From Acetobacter ghanensis (GTDB taxonomy: Bacteria; Pseudomonadota; Alphaproteobacteria; Acetobacterales; Acetobacteraceae): a DNA stretch of 64,000 bases. The stretch lies in NCBI RefSeq assembly GCF_001499675.1, contig NZ_LN609302.1, positions 714,896 to 778,895 on the forward strand, given 5' to 3'. The notes below the pieces were generated by a model. It was given only the letters and a program-made list of their open reading frames with translations, did not search any database and was not told the origin of the DNA. Of the stretch, positions 7,173 to 17,264 are shown piece by piece. Made by a program: the position numbers and the translations under genes. How positions within the stretch are numbered: position 1 is the first letter of the stretch; each line of letters opens with the position of its first letter.

Positions 7173-8198
7173 CTAATCCTGTATCCACAAGACATCCTGT
7201 ATGCGTGGTGCGCCACAGGCCAGCATGACCAGCCGGTCAAAGCCAAGCGCAATGCCCGAACAGGGGGGCATGTGGGGCAGGGCCGCAAGCAGCTTTTCAT
7301 CCATCGGCCATGTTGCGCGGGTGGGGTACAGGCTCTGGCGTATGGCCCTGTCATGGCTAAAACGCTGGCGTTGTTCCACCGCATCTGTCAGCTCTTCAAA
7401 CGCGTTGGCCAGTTCCATGCCTGCTGCGTACAGTTCAAAGCGCAGGGCAACACGGGGGTCGGTGGGGTCTTTGCGGGCAAGGGCTGCCTGACTGGCTGGC
7501 CAGTGGGTTAAAAAGGTGGGGCGCGTCTGGCCAATGGCCGGTTCGATTCGTTCCAGCAATAGACGAAAAAACAGATCTTCCCACGTTTCTCCATCGCGCA
7601 GGGTGCAGTGTGCTGCATCGGCAAGAGCCTGCGCCTGCCCCTCTGTTGGCAGCAGATCGACACCGGCATGGCGGCGGAACGCGTCCTCTATGCTCAGACG
7701 TTCAAACGGAAGGCTCAGGTCAAGCGTGCACGCATTGCGGCACAAGGTGGGAGGCAGAACGGCTTTGAGCAGGGCTTCCGTCTCGTCCATCAGGCCACTT
7801 AGGGCCATGCCGGGGCGGTACCATTCCAGCATGGTAAATTCCGGTGCATGGGTCGCGCTGGCCTCGCCATTGCGCCAGACCCGGGCGAACTGGAACAGCG
7901 GTAGCCCGGTAGCTGCGACAATGCGCTTCATGGCAAATTCGGGACTGGTGTGCAGGAATAGCGTCTGGTGCTGGCCGTCGGGTGTTTCCTGCATGGTCTG
8001 GAAGGGGAGGAGGTGCACTTCCTCACCCGGAGCAGGCACAGCACAGGGTGTTTCTACCTCCATGCAGCCGCGTGCTTCCAAAAACGCACGGACCCCACGC
8101 AAGACCAGATTGCGGCGGATTAAAAAGGGTAGCCGATCGCGGATACGTTCGGGGTCAGGACTACCGAAGGGCAGATGAGATGTTGCAGACACAGACAT
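7173..8198 (-). CDS. epmA: EF-P beta-lysylation ligase EpmA (GenX/PoxA)
   Basis: A 341-residue class II lysyl-tRNA-synthetase-like protein lacking the N-terminal anticodon-binding domain. Motif 2 region is visible as FARVWRNGEASATHAPEF followed by TMLEWY, and motif 3 as GIALGFDRLVMLA near the C-terminus. EpmA attaches (R)-beta-lysine to a conserved lysine of elongation factor P, relieving ribosome stalling at polyproline. It is divergent from epmB with only 20 bp between start codons, so the promoters must overlap coding sequence. efp itself is not in this window. Confidence 0.92.
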   Translation of the reverse strand: MSVSATSHLPFGSPDPERIRDRLPFLIRRNLVLRGVRAFLEARGCMEVETPCAVPAPGEEVHLLPFQTMQETPDGQHQTLFLHTSPEFAMKRIVAATGLPLFQFARVWRNGEASATHAPEFTMLEWYRPGMALSGLMDETEALLKAVLPPTLCRNACTLDLSLPFERLSIEDAFRRHAGVDLLPTEGQAQALADAAHCTLRDGETWEDLFFRLLLERIEPAIGQTRPTFLTHWPASQAALARKDPTDPRVALRFELYAAGMELANAFEELTDAVEQRQRFSHDRAIRQSLYPTRATWPMDEKLLAALPHMPPCSGIALGFDRLVMLACGAPRIQDVLWIQD

Positions 8199-8218
8199 GG
8201 GCAGAGTAGAGCCGGTAC

Positions 8219-9268
8219 ATGTCTTCCCCGGTCAAGCCCCCTTTTGCGATCAGCCGTACGCTGCGCACCCCAGATGAACTGATTGCCGCCGGCATGGTCC
8301 CGCCTGCTCATCGGGCGGAATTACAGGCCGTTGGCCAGCACTACGCAACAGCCGTGCCCCCCGCTTTTGCAGCACTCATGCAAAGTCCAACGGACCCTAT
8401 TGGTGTGCAGGTCATTCCCTCAGCGCAGGAACTGGTGGTCTCCCCCGCAGAACGGTCCGACCCGATCGGTGATGATGCGCTCTCCCCCGTGCCCGGTATT
8501 GTGCACCGCTACGCGGACCGGGCTTTGCTTAAGCCCCTGCTGGTGTGCCCGTTATACTGCCGCTTTTGCTTCCGGCGTGAGCATGTAGGCCCAGATGGCG
8601 GGGTGCTGGACGAAGAGGCCCTGAGTCGTGCGTTGGACTGGCTGCGCACGCATGAGCAGATCCGGGAGGTTATTCTAACTGGCGGAGACCCGCTCATGCT
8701 TTCACCCCGGCGGCTAGGGGAGATTGTTCAGGCTCTTTCTGGCATGGCGCATGTTACCACCATTCGGGTGCATACGCGTGTGCCTGTGGCCGCCCCGGAG
8801 CGCGTTACTGACACCCTGCTGGATGCGCTGGAAACAGACAAGGCCATGTGGATGGCAGTGCACATGAACCACGCGCGGGAAATGGCCCCCCCAACGCGGG
8901 ATAGCCTGCGCCGCATTGTAAGGCGGGGTATTCCACTGTTAGGGCAGTCGGTGCTGCTACGGGGAGTGAATGATAGCGAGGAAGCCCTCGAAGCCCTCTT
9001 CCGCACCATGGTGGAAAACCGGATGCGGCCATACTACCTGCACCAGCTCGACCCCGCGCCGGGTACGGCGCATTTTCATGTGCCGGTGGAAAGGGGGCAG
9101 CAGCTTCTGGCAGGGCTTCGGGGTCGTGTAACGGGGCTGGCTTGGCCCATTTATGTTCTCGATATTCCCGGCGGGTACGGCAAGGTCCCACTGGGGCCGG
9201 ACTATATTCTCGGCCCCAAGCAGGTGCGTGACCCGGAGGGCGCGGTCCATAATCTGGACCGGCTGTAA
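8219..9268 (+). CDS. epmB: EF-P-linked lysine 2,3-aminomutase EpmB (radical SAM)
   Basis: A 349-residue radical SAM enzyme. The cluster motif is CPLYCRFC (CxxxCxxC) near residue 110, followed by FRREHVG; ILTGGDPLML is the SAM-binding GGD region. PLP would be held by the lysine in GGYGKVPLGPDY near residue 320. EpmB converts (S)-alpha-lysine to (R)-beta-lysine, the substrate of EpmA. It is shorter than clostridial lysine aminomutases and fits the EpmB subfamily. Its partner gene is adjacent and divergent. Confidence 0.92.
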   Translation: MSSPVKPPFAISRTLRTPDELIAAGMVPPAHRAELQAVGQHYATAVPPAFAALMQSPTDPIGVQVIPSAQELVVSPAERSDPIGDDALSPVPGIVHRYADRALLKPLLVCPLYCRFCFRREHVGPDGGVLDEEALSRALDWLRTHEQIREVILTGGDPLMLSPRRLGEIVQALSGMAHVTTIRVHTRVPVAAPERVTDTLLDALETDKAMWMAVHMNHAREMAPPTRDSLRRIVRRGIPLLGQSVLLRGVNDSEEALEALFRTMVENRMRPYYLHQLDPAPGTAHFHVPVERGQQLLAGLRGRVTGLAWPIYVLDIPGGYGKVPLGPDYILGPKQVRDPEGAVHNLDRL

Positions 9269-9286
9269 GCGGTAGCAGAGGGCGGT

Positions 9287-11077
9287 TTATTCCCCTATGG
9301 CGGCCCCGCCGGGGTGGCGGCGGTCTGCGCCACCATAGAAGCGAGCGGCCCCTTTGGTGTTCAGGTCGGGACCGCCGATTAGAATACCTTCGGGAATACC
9401 CCATGGCGCGTGGAGCACAAAGCTATATCCTTCCTGCTCCAAGGTCTGTTGTACTTGTGGCGTAAGTGCCCCGGTTTCCACTTCCACGCTTTCGGGCATC
9501 CACTGTTCGTGCAGGCGAGGCAGGTCTATGGCCTGCTGGATGTTCAGCCCGTAATCCACCACGCCCAGAATAACAGACAGAATTGTGGTGGGGATGCGTG
9601 AACCACCGGGGCTGCCGATGACCATGACCGGCCTGTCATTACGAGAGATAATGGTGGGCGCCATGGAAGAAAGGGGTGTTTTGCCCGGCGCTATGGCGTT
9701 GGCCTTACTGCCGGGAATGCCAAACATGTTGCGCGCGCCGGGTTTGATGGAAAAATCATCCATCTCGTCATTCATGACAATGCCGGTATCTCCGCCTACG
9801 ACCTTGGCGCCAAACCAGCCGTTGAGCGTGTAGGTGGTGGAAATGGCAAATCCATTCTGGTCGATAACGGAAAACTGCGTGGTTTCCGGTTTTTCTGGAG
9901 ACGCATCGCCTGCGCGTAGGTCAGCCGAGGGTATGGCGCGGTCGGTGGGCATGTGCGCACGCACACTGGCAATGTAGGCGGGGTCCAGCAGGCTGCTGAC
10001 CGGGTTATGGATAAAAGCCGGGTCCCCCAGATTCCGGCGGTCGGAATAGGCGTGACGCATGGCTTCAATTTCGTGCTGGAGAGCCGGGGCAGAATGCAGG
10101 CCAAGGGCGTGCATGTCATACCCTGCCAGAATCTCAAGCATTTCGCACAAGGCTATGCCCCCGGCACTGGGAGGTGGGGCTGTTTCTACCAGCAGCCCTC
10201 GGTAAGAGCAGGTTATGGGGGGCAGTTCGCGCGGTTGGTAATGCGCAAAATCCTCGGCCTGCAAAATGCCGCCATGAGCCTGAGATTGGGCGAGAATGCT
10301 GGCGGTGATTGGCCCTTTGTAAAAGGCATCGGCCCCTTTTTGCGCAATCAGTTCCAGCGAGCGTGCCAGATCCTTCTGTACCAGTCTGTCTCCGGGTTGG
10401 AGGGGGGAGCCATCAGGGCGCAGAAAAATTTTGCTGGCGTAAGGGTCTTTACGGAATGCTGCGGTGGAGGTGTTCAGGAGCTCAACATCGCCTTCCTCCA
10501 GCACAAATCCATCCCGAGCCAGTTTGATGGCTGGTGCGATAACTGTCTGCCGTGGCAGGTGCCCCCAGCGTTTATGCACGGCTTCCAGCCCGGCAACCGT
10601 ACCGGGCACGGCAACCGCTTTCCACCCCAGTATGGACTGGTTGGGAATAACGTTGCCTGCGCTGTCCAGATACATATCCGGCTTAGCCGCTAGTGGTGCT
10701 TTTTCCCGGAAATCAAGAAAAACAGAGGGTTTGCCGGGGGGGCGCAGCATCATAAAGCCGCCACCGCCAAGGTTGCCAGCAGCGGGGTACACAACAGCCA
10801 GCGCATACCCCATAGCCACGGAGGCATCGGCTGCATTGCCCCCTTTGGCCAGAATGTGCGCCCCAACCTCGGATGCCAGCTTCTGGGCAGAAACCGCCAT
10901 GCCATGCTTCCCCGGTACCGGGGGGAGGGCAGTCTGCATGGTGGGCGATACTGTGCCGTAAGCCAGAGGGTCTGCCGCGGGCGCGGCCCATACCGTGTTT
11001 GCTGTGGTCAGGCACAAGACCGCAAGCACAACGTGACGCATAACATGGGATGAGAGCGTGGTGCCTGCGGCTTTCAT
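9287..11077 (-). CDS. ggt: Gamma-glutamyltransferase (periplasmic)
   Basis: A 596-residue gamma-glutamyltranspeptidase precursor, made as one chain and self-cleaved before a catalytic threonine. The signal peptide is HVMRHVVLAVLCLTTANTVWA, with probable cleavage before APAAD. The large-subunit sequence includes GNAADASVAMGYAL and NLGGGGFMML. The autoprocessing site is at the second threonine of ETTQFSVID near residue 400, opening the small subunit; the substrate-binding GSPGGSRIPTT loop follows. It hydrolyses or transfers the gamma-glutamyl group of glutathione. It lies 5 nt downstream of map, so the two are co-transcribed. Confidence 0.94.
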   Translation of the reverse strand: MKAAGTTLSSHVMRHVVLAVLCLTTANTVWAAPAADPLAYGTVSPTMQTALPPVPGKHGMAVSAQKLASEVGAHILAKGGNAADASVAMGYALAVVYPAAGNLGGGGFMMLRPPGKPSVFLDFREKAPLAAKPDMYLDSAGNVIPNQSILGWKAVAVPGTVAGLEAVHKRWGHLPRQTVIAPAIKLARDGFVLEEGDVELLNTSTAAFRKDPYASKIFLRPDGSPLQPGDRLVQKDLARSLELIAQKGADAFYKGPITASILAQSQAHGGILQAEDFAHYQPRELPPITCSYRGLLVETAPPPSAGGIALCEMLEILAGYDMHALGLHSAPALQHEIEAMRHAYSDRRNLGDPAFIHNPVSSLLDPAYIASVRAHMPTDRAIPSADLRAGDASPEKPETTQFSVIDQNGFAISTTYTLNGWFGAKVVGGDTGIVMNDEMDDFSIKPGARNMFGIPGSKANAIAPGKTPLSSMAPTIISRNDRPVMVIGSPGGSRIPTTILSVILGVVDYGLNIQQAIDLPRLHEQWMPESVEVETGALTPQVQQTLEQEGYSFVLHAPWGIPEGILIGGPDLNTKGAARFYGGADRRHPGGAAIGE

Positions 11078-11082
11078 GTGCG

Positions 11083-11883
11083 TTATCCTTTGATTGGGAA
11101 AGGTGGGCAGTCGTAACCGGCGGGGGAACGGGTGAAAATTTCGTACCCTGTTTCGGTCACGGCCAGCATATGTTCAAACTGTGCGGACAGGGAACGGTCC
11201 CGTGTGACCGCAGTCCAGCCATCGTCCAGAATTTTCACGTCAGCTTTGCCGATGTTGAGCATGGGTTCAATGGTAAACACCATGCCGGCCTTCAGTTTCA
11301 TGCCCTGACCGGGGGTGCCGTAGTGCAGAATATTAGGCTCGGCATGGAAAACCTGCCCAATGCCATGCCCGCAAAAATCTTCCACAATGGAATAGCGATT
11401 TTTTTCGGCGTAGCTCTGAATGGCGTAACCAATATCCCCCAATGTTGCACCGGGGCGCACGGCTTCAATGCCACGCATCAGGCTTTCATAGGTGGCGGTA
11501 ATCAGTTTGGCAGCTTTGATGGACACCTTGCCCACGGTGTACATGCGGCTGGAATCTCCAAACCAGCCATTCAGCTTGGGGGTCACGTCAATATTGACAA
11601 TGTCGCCCTCAATCAGTGGCCGGTCGCCCGGAATGCCGTGGCACACAACGTGGTTGACCGAAATACAGCAGGATTTGGGATAACCACGGTAGTTGAGTGG
11701 ACCGGGTGTGGCACCATGTTCAAGCGTATAGGCATGAATAATGCGGTCAAGTTCGCCTGTGGTTACGCCGGGTTTGACGTAAGGCGTAATCATGTCCAGC
11801 GTGGCAGCAGCCAGCTGACCCGCTGCACGCAGGCATTTGAAGTCTTCTTCGGTATGGAGAACGATCCCGCCTCTGCCCGCCAT
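11083..11883 (-). CDS. map: Methionine aminopeptidase, type I
   Basis: Removes the initiator methionine from nascent proteins. The 266-residue reading starts at MAGRGG, because GAGGAAG lies 6 nt upstream of that ATG; an ATG 15 nt earlier has no such site. Metal ligands of the pita-bread fold are visible: Asp in NIDVTP, Asp in FGDSS, His in GHGIG, Glu in FTIEPML and a Glu in the C-terminal strand. The substrate His lies in YPKSCCISVNHVVCHG. There is no N-terminal zinc-finger extension, as expected for type Ia. Dac is upstream and ggt downstream on the same strand. Confidence 0.93.
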   Translation of the reverse strand: MAGRGGIVLHTEEDFKCLRAAGQLAAATLDMITPYVKPGVTTGELDRIIHAYTLEHGATPGPLNYRGYPKSCCISVNHVVCHGIPGDRPLIEGDIVNIDVTPKLNGWFGDSSRMYTVGKVSIKAAKLITATYESLMRGIEAVRPGATLGDIGYAIQSYAEKNRYSIVEDFCGHGIGQVFHAEPNILHYGTPGQGMKLKAGMVFTIEPMLNIGKADVKILDDGWTAVTRDRSLSAQFEHMLAVTETGYEIFTRSPAGYDCPPFPIKG

Positions 11884-11995
11884 TCTGCACTTCCTCATCG
11901 TTGTTGGTGCTTAGGAAAGCAGCAAGATGAAGAGTGCGGGCCACAAAGGCAACCCGCTTTGATTATGCCAGAGGGTCTAAATGACCAGAAAAAGC

Positions 11996-13171
11996 TCAGG
12001 TCCGGTTATGGGCCGTGCTCTGCCGTGCCGTGCTGCGGCGAATGCTGGGGGTGGAAATGGTGTGAACCTTGGCCCCGATAACCGTTGCATGGCGGCCGTG
12101 GCTGACCTTTGTAATGGCGGCATGGTGGCGGCGGGCTGTAGGCGCTTCCGCCACTTCAAGCGGAGTATGTTTGCGGTTGGCCGCTGCTATGATTAGCGCG
12201 CCACGGTGGCTCCGGTGGCGCAGTGTGCTGGGAGCCTGTGCAACAAGCAGTGGACGGGCCACAGGCGCAACGCCTTCCGCATCAAACCCGTGGTCAAGCT
12301 GGTTTGCCATAACAAGGGAGCGCTGGGTGTTGCTGGATGCCCCCATAACCACCCCGACCAGCCGCACGTTATCGCGGATGGCGGAGGTCACAAGGTTACG
12401 CCCTGCTTCCTGCGTATAGCCGGTCTTCATGCCATCTGCCCCGGCATAAACCTTGAGCATGGGGTTATGGTTGGGAATGTACCGGCCATGAAAACGGAAG
12501 GCAGGGGTGGAGAAGTAGTGGTAATACTCAGGAAAATCGGCAATCAGGCGGCGGCCAAGTGTTGCCAGATCACGCGCAGTGGTCATCTGGTCCGGGTCTG
12601 GCAGGCCGGAAGCATTGCGGAACAGGGTCTGGTTCATGCCCATAGCATGGGCCTGCTGGGTCATCATGGCGGCAAACTGGGGTTCGCTGCCGCCCCCAAT
12701 CAGTTCACCCAGCGCACAGGCCGCATCGTTGGCGGATTTGGTAACCAGCGCCAGCACGGCCTGTTCAACGGTCAGGCGGGAGCCGGGAACCAGCCCAAGC
12801 TTGGAGGGCTCCATGGTGGAGGCGTGGATGGAAACAGGAACAGCCTGATTGAGCGATATGGCTCCAGCGCGCAGGGCGTTGAAGGTCATATACAGCGTCA
12901 TCAGTTTGGTCAGGCTTGCCGGATAACGGCGTAGGTCCGGGTTGGTCTGGGACAGGACAGCGCCGGTTTTGGAATCCATAACAATGGAGCTGATCTGCCC
13001 GGCATACTGGGCGTGTGCGTGGCCGACCGTCGTCAAGGCGCCAACCGTTACGCTGGCAAACAGGGCGGCCCACTTACGCAAACGCAGATTTTTAATGCTT
13101 TTGCCAGACGTTGGTCTGTTGCCATCTGCCATCTGCCGTAACGCCGGTTTGTTTGCCACTTTTACCCCCAC
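11996..13171 (-). CDS. D-alanyl-D-alanine carboxypeptidase (PBP5/6-like, S11)
   Basis: A 391-residue low-molecular-weight penicillin-binding protein that trims the terminal D-alanine from peptidoglycan stems. A signal segment ([21 protein letters not shown]) precedes the catalytic domain. The S11 triad motifs are present: SLTK near residue 86, SAN near residue 145 and KTG near residue 250. The usual C-terminal amphipathic anchor helix is absent; instead about 90 residues rich in Arg, His, Ala and Thr follow ([28 protein letters not shown]). The start GTG at 13171 is uncertain: an internal GTG (residue 5) and ATG (residue 14) are alternatives. Confidence 0.88.
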   Translation of the reverse strand: MGVKVANKPALRQMADGNRPTSGKSIKNLRLRKWAALFASVTVGALTTVGHAHAQYAGQISSIVMDSKTGAVLSQTNPDLRRYPASLTKLMTLYMTFNALRAGAISLNQAVPVSIHASTMEPSKLGLVPGSRLTVEQAVLALVTKSANDAACALGELIGGGSEPQFAAMMTQQAHAMGMNQTLFRNASGLPDPDQMTTARDLATLGRRLIADFPEYYHYFSTPAFRFHGRYIPNHNPMLKVYAGADGMKTGYTQEAGRNLVTSAIRDNVRLVGVVMGASSNTQRSLVMANQLDHGFDAEGVAPVARPLLVAQAPSTLRHRSHRGALIIAAANRKHTPLEVAEAPTARRHHAAITKVSHGRHATVIGAKVHTISTPSIRRSTARQSTAHNRT

Positions 13172-13451
13172 CTACTCCGTATGGAATACTATTCCGCCTA
13201 CCGTTGGGAATCGCAAGAGCGTGGCGGCAAAAAACTGGCGCTTTGGTGCCCAGAATCCGAATAACCAGAAACATCGTTCTCTTCCGCCATGTTGGGCTGG
13301 TGTGTGGCATAAATATGGCACACACGCCGAACATTGGCGCGCGCATCAGCTATTCTGTGGTTATTTCCCTCTTTTATTGTACTTCGGCTTTGCCAATATG
13401 GTGATAAGGAACACCTCAGTTTTCAACCCTTGCTTCTGGAGTTCGGTTGCT

Positions 13452-13829
13452 ATGGCCTCGTTTCATTTTCCTGTTCTGCATACAGGCAACGGGCCGTCGC
13501 GGCGTGATCAGGGCATGGATTCGGATCGGGATGATGCAGAAATTGGTGTGGTGGTGCGGGCCAAGCCCAAAACCCGTAAGCCCGCCATGTATAAAGTGCT
13601 CATGCTGAATGATGATTACACACCCATGGAATTTGTTGTGTACGTTCTGGAGCGCTTTTTTCAGAAGAATCGGGAAGAGGCGACGGACATCATGCTCAAT
13701 GTCCATCGCAAGGGCGTAGGGGTGTGTGGCGTGTTTACGTATGAGGTGGCGGAGACCAAGGTCTCTCAGGTCATGGATCTGGCGCGCCAGAATCAGCACC
13801 CGCTCCAGTGCACCATCGAAAAAGACTGA
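13452..13829 (+). CDS. clpS: ATP-dependent Clp protease adaptor ClpS
   Basis: A 125-residue adaptor delivering N-degron substrates to ClpAP. The core is diagnostic: [20 protein letters not shown] (substrate pocket Asn-Asp and Met), [20 protein letters not shown], ending in [10 protein letters not shown]. An N-terminal tail of about 45 residues precedes the core, as usual for the part that enters ClpA. ATG at 13452 is used; an internal ATG at 13515 (MDSDRDD) is a plausible alternative. clpA follows after about 305 nt on the same strand. Confidence 0.93.
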   Translation: MASFHFPVLHTGNGPSRRDQGMDSDRDDAEIGVVVRAKPKTRKPAMYKVLMLNDDYTPMEFVVYVLERFFQKNREEATDIMLNVHRKGVGVCGVFTYEVAETKVSQVMDLARQNQHPLQCTIEKD

Positions 13830-14134
13830 ACAAACGATATCAGGCCCGCCCGACCCGGCCCCCTTTGTGGGGGCTTAATGCCCGTTTGCGCCACAAACAG
13901 GGGGGCGTAGCCGTGAGGGCGCATATTTTTGCGCGCCGGGGCTTTTTACAAAAAGCGCGAAAAACCAGCATTCTTGTGCGATGTGAGAACGAAAAATGCG
14001 TGAACGCGCGTTTTTTGCGTGGTTATGACTCGCATTTCTTGCCGAAGCAGCCAAATATGTTTTCAGGGCATCCGATCGTGGTCTCTTGGTAGTTTCGCCG
14101 CGGTTGGAAAGTCCGGGGAAAGGAGCGTCTCGTC
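13830..14134. other. Intergenic region between clpS and clpA
   Basis: No gene found. It holds a short hairpin at 13858-13874 (GCCCCC-TTTGT-GGGGGC) without a U-tract, several GCGC-rich inverted stretches around 13918-14015, and the clpA ribosome site (GGAAAGGAGC) at its end. The clpA promoter presumably lies here, but I could not assign boxes with confidence. Confidence 0.5.
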
Positions 14135-16480
14135 ATGTTGTCACGCAATCTTGAGCAGACGCTGCATCGGGCGCTTATTCTGGCCGGAGAACGGCATCAT
14201 GAATATGCCACGCTAGAGCATCTGCTTCTTGCCCTGGTTGATGATGCGGATGCCGTAACGGTATTCCGCGCCTGTGGGGTTGATCTGGACCGGTTGCGGA
14301 CAGACCTGACAGGCTTCCTCGACAAGGATCTGGCAGGTCTGGCGTCTGACCGTCCGACTGAACCCAAGCCGACTGCCGCCTTCCAGCGCGTTATCCAGCG
14401 TGCGGCTATTCATGTGCAGTCTACCGGCCGGGATGAAGTCACAGGGGCCAACGTACTTGTGGCCCTGTTTGCCGAGCGCGAAAGCCATGCTGTGTACTTC
14501 CTGCAATTGCAGGATATGACACGGCTGGATGCGGTAAACTTTCTGTCTCACGGTATTGCCAAGGCTCCCGACCGCACGACCCGCCGCCCTGTTGCAGGGA
14601 GCAACTCCGGTGCGGAAAAAGGGGAAGAGCCCGAACGCGCAGAAGCCAAGGCGCAGAAAAGTCAGGACGCGCTCTCGACCTACTGCGTCAATCTGAACGA
14701 CAAGGCCGCGGCCGGTAAGGTTGACCCGCTGATCGGGCGCGATACGGAAATTGAACGCACGATTCAGATCCTGTGCCGCCGCACCAAAAATAACCCGCTG
14801 TATGTAGGTGACCCCGGCGTGGGTAAAACCGCCATTGCAGAAGGGTTGGCCCGCCGGATTGTGGAAGGCAGCGTGCCCGAAGTGCTGCTTAAATCCACCA
14901 TCTATTCGCTGGATATGGGCGCACTGCTGGCTGGTACCCGCTACCGCGGTGATTTTGAGGAACGCCTCAAAGCCGTTGTTACGGAACTGGATCAGGACCC
15001 GCACGCCATCCTGTTTATTGATGAAATCCATACCGTTATCGGTGCAGGTGCCACATCGGGTGGGGCCATGGATGCGTCCAACCTGCTCAAGCCTGCTCTG
15101 GCGGCTGGTACGCTGCGGTGCATCGGCTCGACCACGTATAAGGAATTCCGCCAGCACTTTGAGAAAGATCGTGCGCTTGTAAGGCGGTTCCAGAAGATTG
15201 ATGTGCCCGAGCCCAGCATTGATGATGCGGTCAAGATCCTGCGCGGCCTGAAGGGTAGCTACGAAAAGCACCATAAGGTCCGCTACACGGAAGAGGCCAT
15301 TCGTGGGGCTGTGGAACTGTCCGCCCGCTACATTCATGATCGCAAATTGCCCGATAAGGCGATTGACGTGATTGATGAGGTCGGAGCCTCCCGCATGCTC
15401 CAGCCTGAAGGCCGCCGCCGCAAGACGGTCAACCTGAAGGATGTGGAAGACATCATCGCCCGTATTGCGCGTATTCCGCCCAAAAGCATTTCGGCCGATG
15501 ACAAGGAAGTGCTGCGGTCTCTGGAACGCGACCTCAAGGGCATGGTGTTCGGGCAGGATCAGGCGATTGATGCCCTGTCCGCTGCCATCAAGCTGGCGCG
15601 TGCTGGCCTGCGTGATCCGGAAAAGCCGATTGGCAACTATCTGTTCTCCGGCCCCACAGGGGTTGGTAAAACGGAAGTAGCCCGCCAGCTTGCCAACGCG
15701 CTGGGTATTGAGCTGATCCGGTTTGACATGTCTGAATACATGGAGCGGCATTCCATCTCCCGTTTGCTGGGTGCGCCTCCGGGGTATGTCGGGTTTGATC
15801 AGGGCGGCCTGCTGACCGATTCCATCGACCAGCATCCGCATGCCGTTCTGCTGCTGGATGAAATCGAAAAGGCTCATCCTGATCTGTACAACGTGCTGCT
15901 TCAGGTGATGGATAACGGCCGCCTGACGGACCATAACGGTAAAACGGTCGATTTCAGGAATGTTATCCTGATCATGACCACCAATGCCGGTGCATCCGAT
16001 ATGAGCAAGGAGGCCGTGGGTTTTGGTCGCAAGGTGCGTGAAGGCGAGGATGAAGAGGCTATCAAACGCCTGTTCACCCCCGAGTTCCGTAACCGGCTGG
16101 ATGCGGTTATTCCGTTTGCACATCTGACGCAGGAGATTGTCGGGCAGGTAGTAGAAAAGTTTGTGCTGCAGCTTGAAGCACAACTGGCTGACCGTCATGT
16201 GACCATTGAACTGTCCTCGGCAGCCAAGGAGTGGCTGGCAGAACAGGGGTACGACCGTCTGTATGGCGCACGGCCACTTGGCCGGGTCATTCAGGAATCC
16301 ATCAAGAAGCCTCTGGCCGAGGAACTACTCTTCGGGCGGCTGGCTAAAGGTGGGGCCGTTAAGATCGGTCTTAAAAATGGTGAACTGGCGTTTGACATTG
16401 TGGAAAGCAATGGCAATGCCACGTCCGGCTCTGGTGAGGATGAGCGCGGGAGCGAAAAGGAAGAAGAAGCAGCAGGCTGA
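14135..16480 (+). CDS. clpA: ATP-dependent Clp protease ATP-binding subunit ClpA
   Basis: A 781-residue AAA+ unfoldase. The N-terminal Clp_N repeats (residues 1-150) begin [14 protein letters not shown]. The first AAA module has Walker A GDPGVGKT near residue 227 and Walker [10 protein letters not shown]; the second has GPTGVGKT near residue 508 and [20 protein letters not shown] segment before TPEFRNRLD fits the ClpP-docking loop. The C-terminus ends in an acidic, low-complexity tail. It unfolds substrates for ClpP, with ClpS redirecting it to N-degrons; clpP is not in this window. A strong terminator follows. Confidence 0.95.
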   Translation: MLSRNLEQTLHRALILAGERHHEYATLEHLLLALVDDADAVTVFRACGVDLDRLRTDLTGFLDKDLAGLASDRPTEPKPTAAFQRVIQRAAIHVQSTGRDEVTGANVLVALFAERESHAVYFLQLQDMTRLDAVNFLSHGIAKAPDRTTRRPVAGSNSGAEKGEEPERAEAKAQKSQDALSTYCVNLNDKAAAGKVDPLIGRDTEIERTIQILCRRTKNNPLYVGDPGVGKTAIAEGLARRIVEGSVPEVLLKSTIYSLDMGALLAGTRYRGDFEERLKAVVTELDQDPHAILFIDEIHTVIGAGATSGGAMDASNLLKPALAAGTLRCIGSTTYKEFRQHFEKDRALVRRFQKIDVPEPSIDDAVKILRGLKGSYEKHHKVRYTEEAIRGAVELSARYIHDRKLPDKAIDVIDEVGASRMLQPEGRRRKTVNLKDVEDIIARIARIPPKSISADDKEVLRSLERDLKGMVFGQDQAIDALSAAIKLARAGLRDPEKPIGNYLFSGPTGVGKTEVARQLANALGIELIRFDMSEYMERHSISRLLGAPPGYVGFDQGGLLTDSIDQHPHAVLLLDEIEKAHPDLYNVLLQVMDNGRLTDHNGKTVDFRNVILIMTTNAGASDMSKEAVGFGRKVREGEDEEAIKRLFTPEFRNRLDAVIPFAHLTQEIVGQVVEKFVLQLEAQLADRHVTIELSSAAKEWLAEQGYDRLYGARPLGRVIQESIKKPLAEELLFGRLAKGGAVKIGLKNGELAFDIVESNGNATSGSGEDERGSEKEEEAAG

Positions 16481-16508
16481 TCAGGGGATCTGGTCTATAA
16501 AGGGAGAA

Positions 16509-16544
16509 GGGGCTGGCCGGTTTTTCTGGCCAGCCCCTTTTTTT
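16509..16544. terminator. Bidirectional terminator between clpA and the DUF3465 gene
   Basis: GGGGCTGGCC, a 9-nt T-rich loop, then GGCCAGCCCC: a perfect 10-bp stem followed by seven T on the plus strand and preceded by A/G-rich sequence for the opposite strand. It lies between converging genes. Confidence 0.9.
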
Positions 16545-16545
16545 G

Positions 16546-17049
16546 TCAGTCGTACTGCTTTCCGTTGACAATAACGTAGCCGGGAACACCCCATGAGCGG
16601 CCAGTGCCGTGGTGTGTCCAGTCCACACCCTGCTTGCGTGGGGAGTCATAGTAATAACGCCCAACAACTTCTACTGCGTCCCCTTTGGCGACCCATGGCC
16701 ATGCAGGTGTTTGCATTTCGTCCAGATTGGTCACAATGCGGATGGATACGTTGGGGGCAACGGTTACGTAAAAATACCCATGCCGGCCACTGCGCGTTTT
16801 CTTGGCTTTTGGTGAAATGGCCAGAACAGTGCCGCAAATATGCACAGGAACATCTTTTTTGGAGCCACCACTTTCAAACGCCTGCTGCTTGCTCAGAAAA
16901 TCCTGATTATCGCATGAGGACGGCACCGTGGCGGTCTGGGTATTATCATGCGTCCTGTAGCGCGCCTGAGCGGGGTGGAGGAACAGGGTGGGCAGACTTA
17001 ACCCGGTACATAATGCCAGCAGGGCCGCGCGATTTTTAAAACGGAGCAT
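16546..17049 (-). CDS. Secreted DUF3465-family protein
   Basis: A 167-residue exported protein with signal peptide ALLALCTGLSLPTLFLHPAQA. The mature domain contains GTVLAISPKAK, HGYFYVTVAPNVSIRIVTN, GDAVEVVGRYYY and VDWTHHGTG, in the order recalled for DUF3465: an OB-like beta barrel ending in a 'HWTHH' signature. There are two cysteines (SSCDNQ and HICGTV) that could pair in the periplasm. Activity is unknown. It converges with clpA across a shared terminator. Confidence 0.8.
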   Translation of the reverse strand: MLRFKNRAALLALCTGLSLPTLFLHPAQARYRTHDNTQTATVPSSCDNQDFLSKQQAFESGGSKKDVPVHICGTVLAISPKAKKTRSGRHGYFYVTVAPNVSIRIVTNLDEMQTPAWPWVAKGDAVEVVGRYYYDSPRKQGVDWTHHGTGRSWGVPGYVIVNGKQYD

Positions 17050-17264
17050 GGTTATCCTTATCGAGGTTATGGCGTTTGTGGATATGTTTCATGGCGAGGA
17101 GGTCGCCACCTGTCAAATGCGCGTGATCAGGGACGAATAGGCTGGGCAGGAGGAGTTTACAGGCCGTAACAATTTAGGCAAAACAGAGAGATACAGCAGA
17201 CATTGTTGCGTTTTGGGACCAAATTGGTCGTGCTACTTTTGCGCAGTATTGTTTCGAATACGGA

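Noticed and set aside
11050..12081. A 343-codon plus-strand frame opposite map
   Set aside because: No family resemblance; map, with all its metal ligands, occupies the other strand.
14213..16198. A 661-codon open frame on the minus strand opposite clpA
   Set aside because: It mirrors the codon pattern of clpA on the other strand, has no recognisable domain, and clpA is certain.
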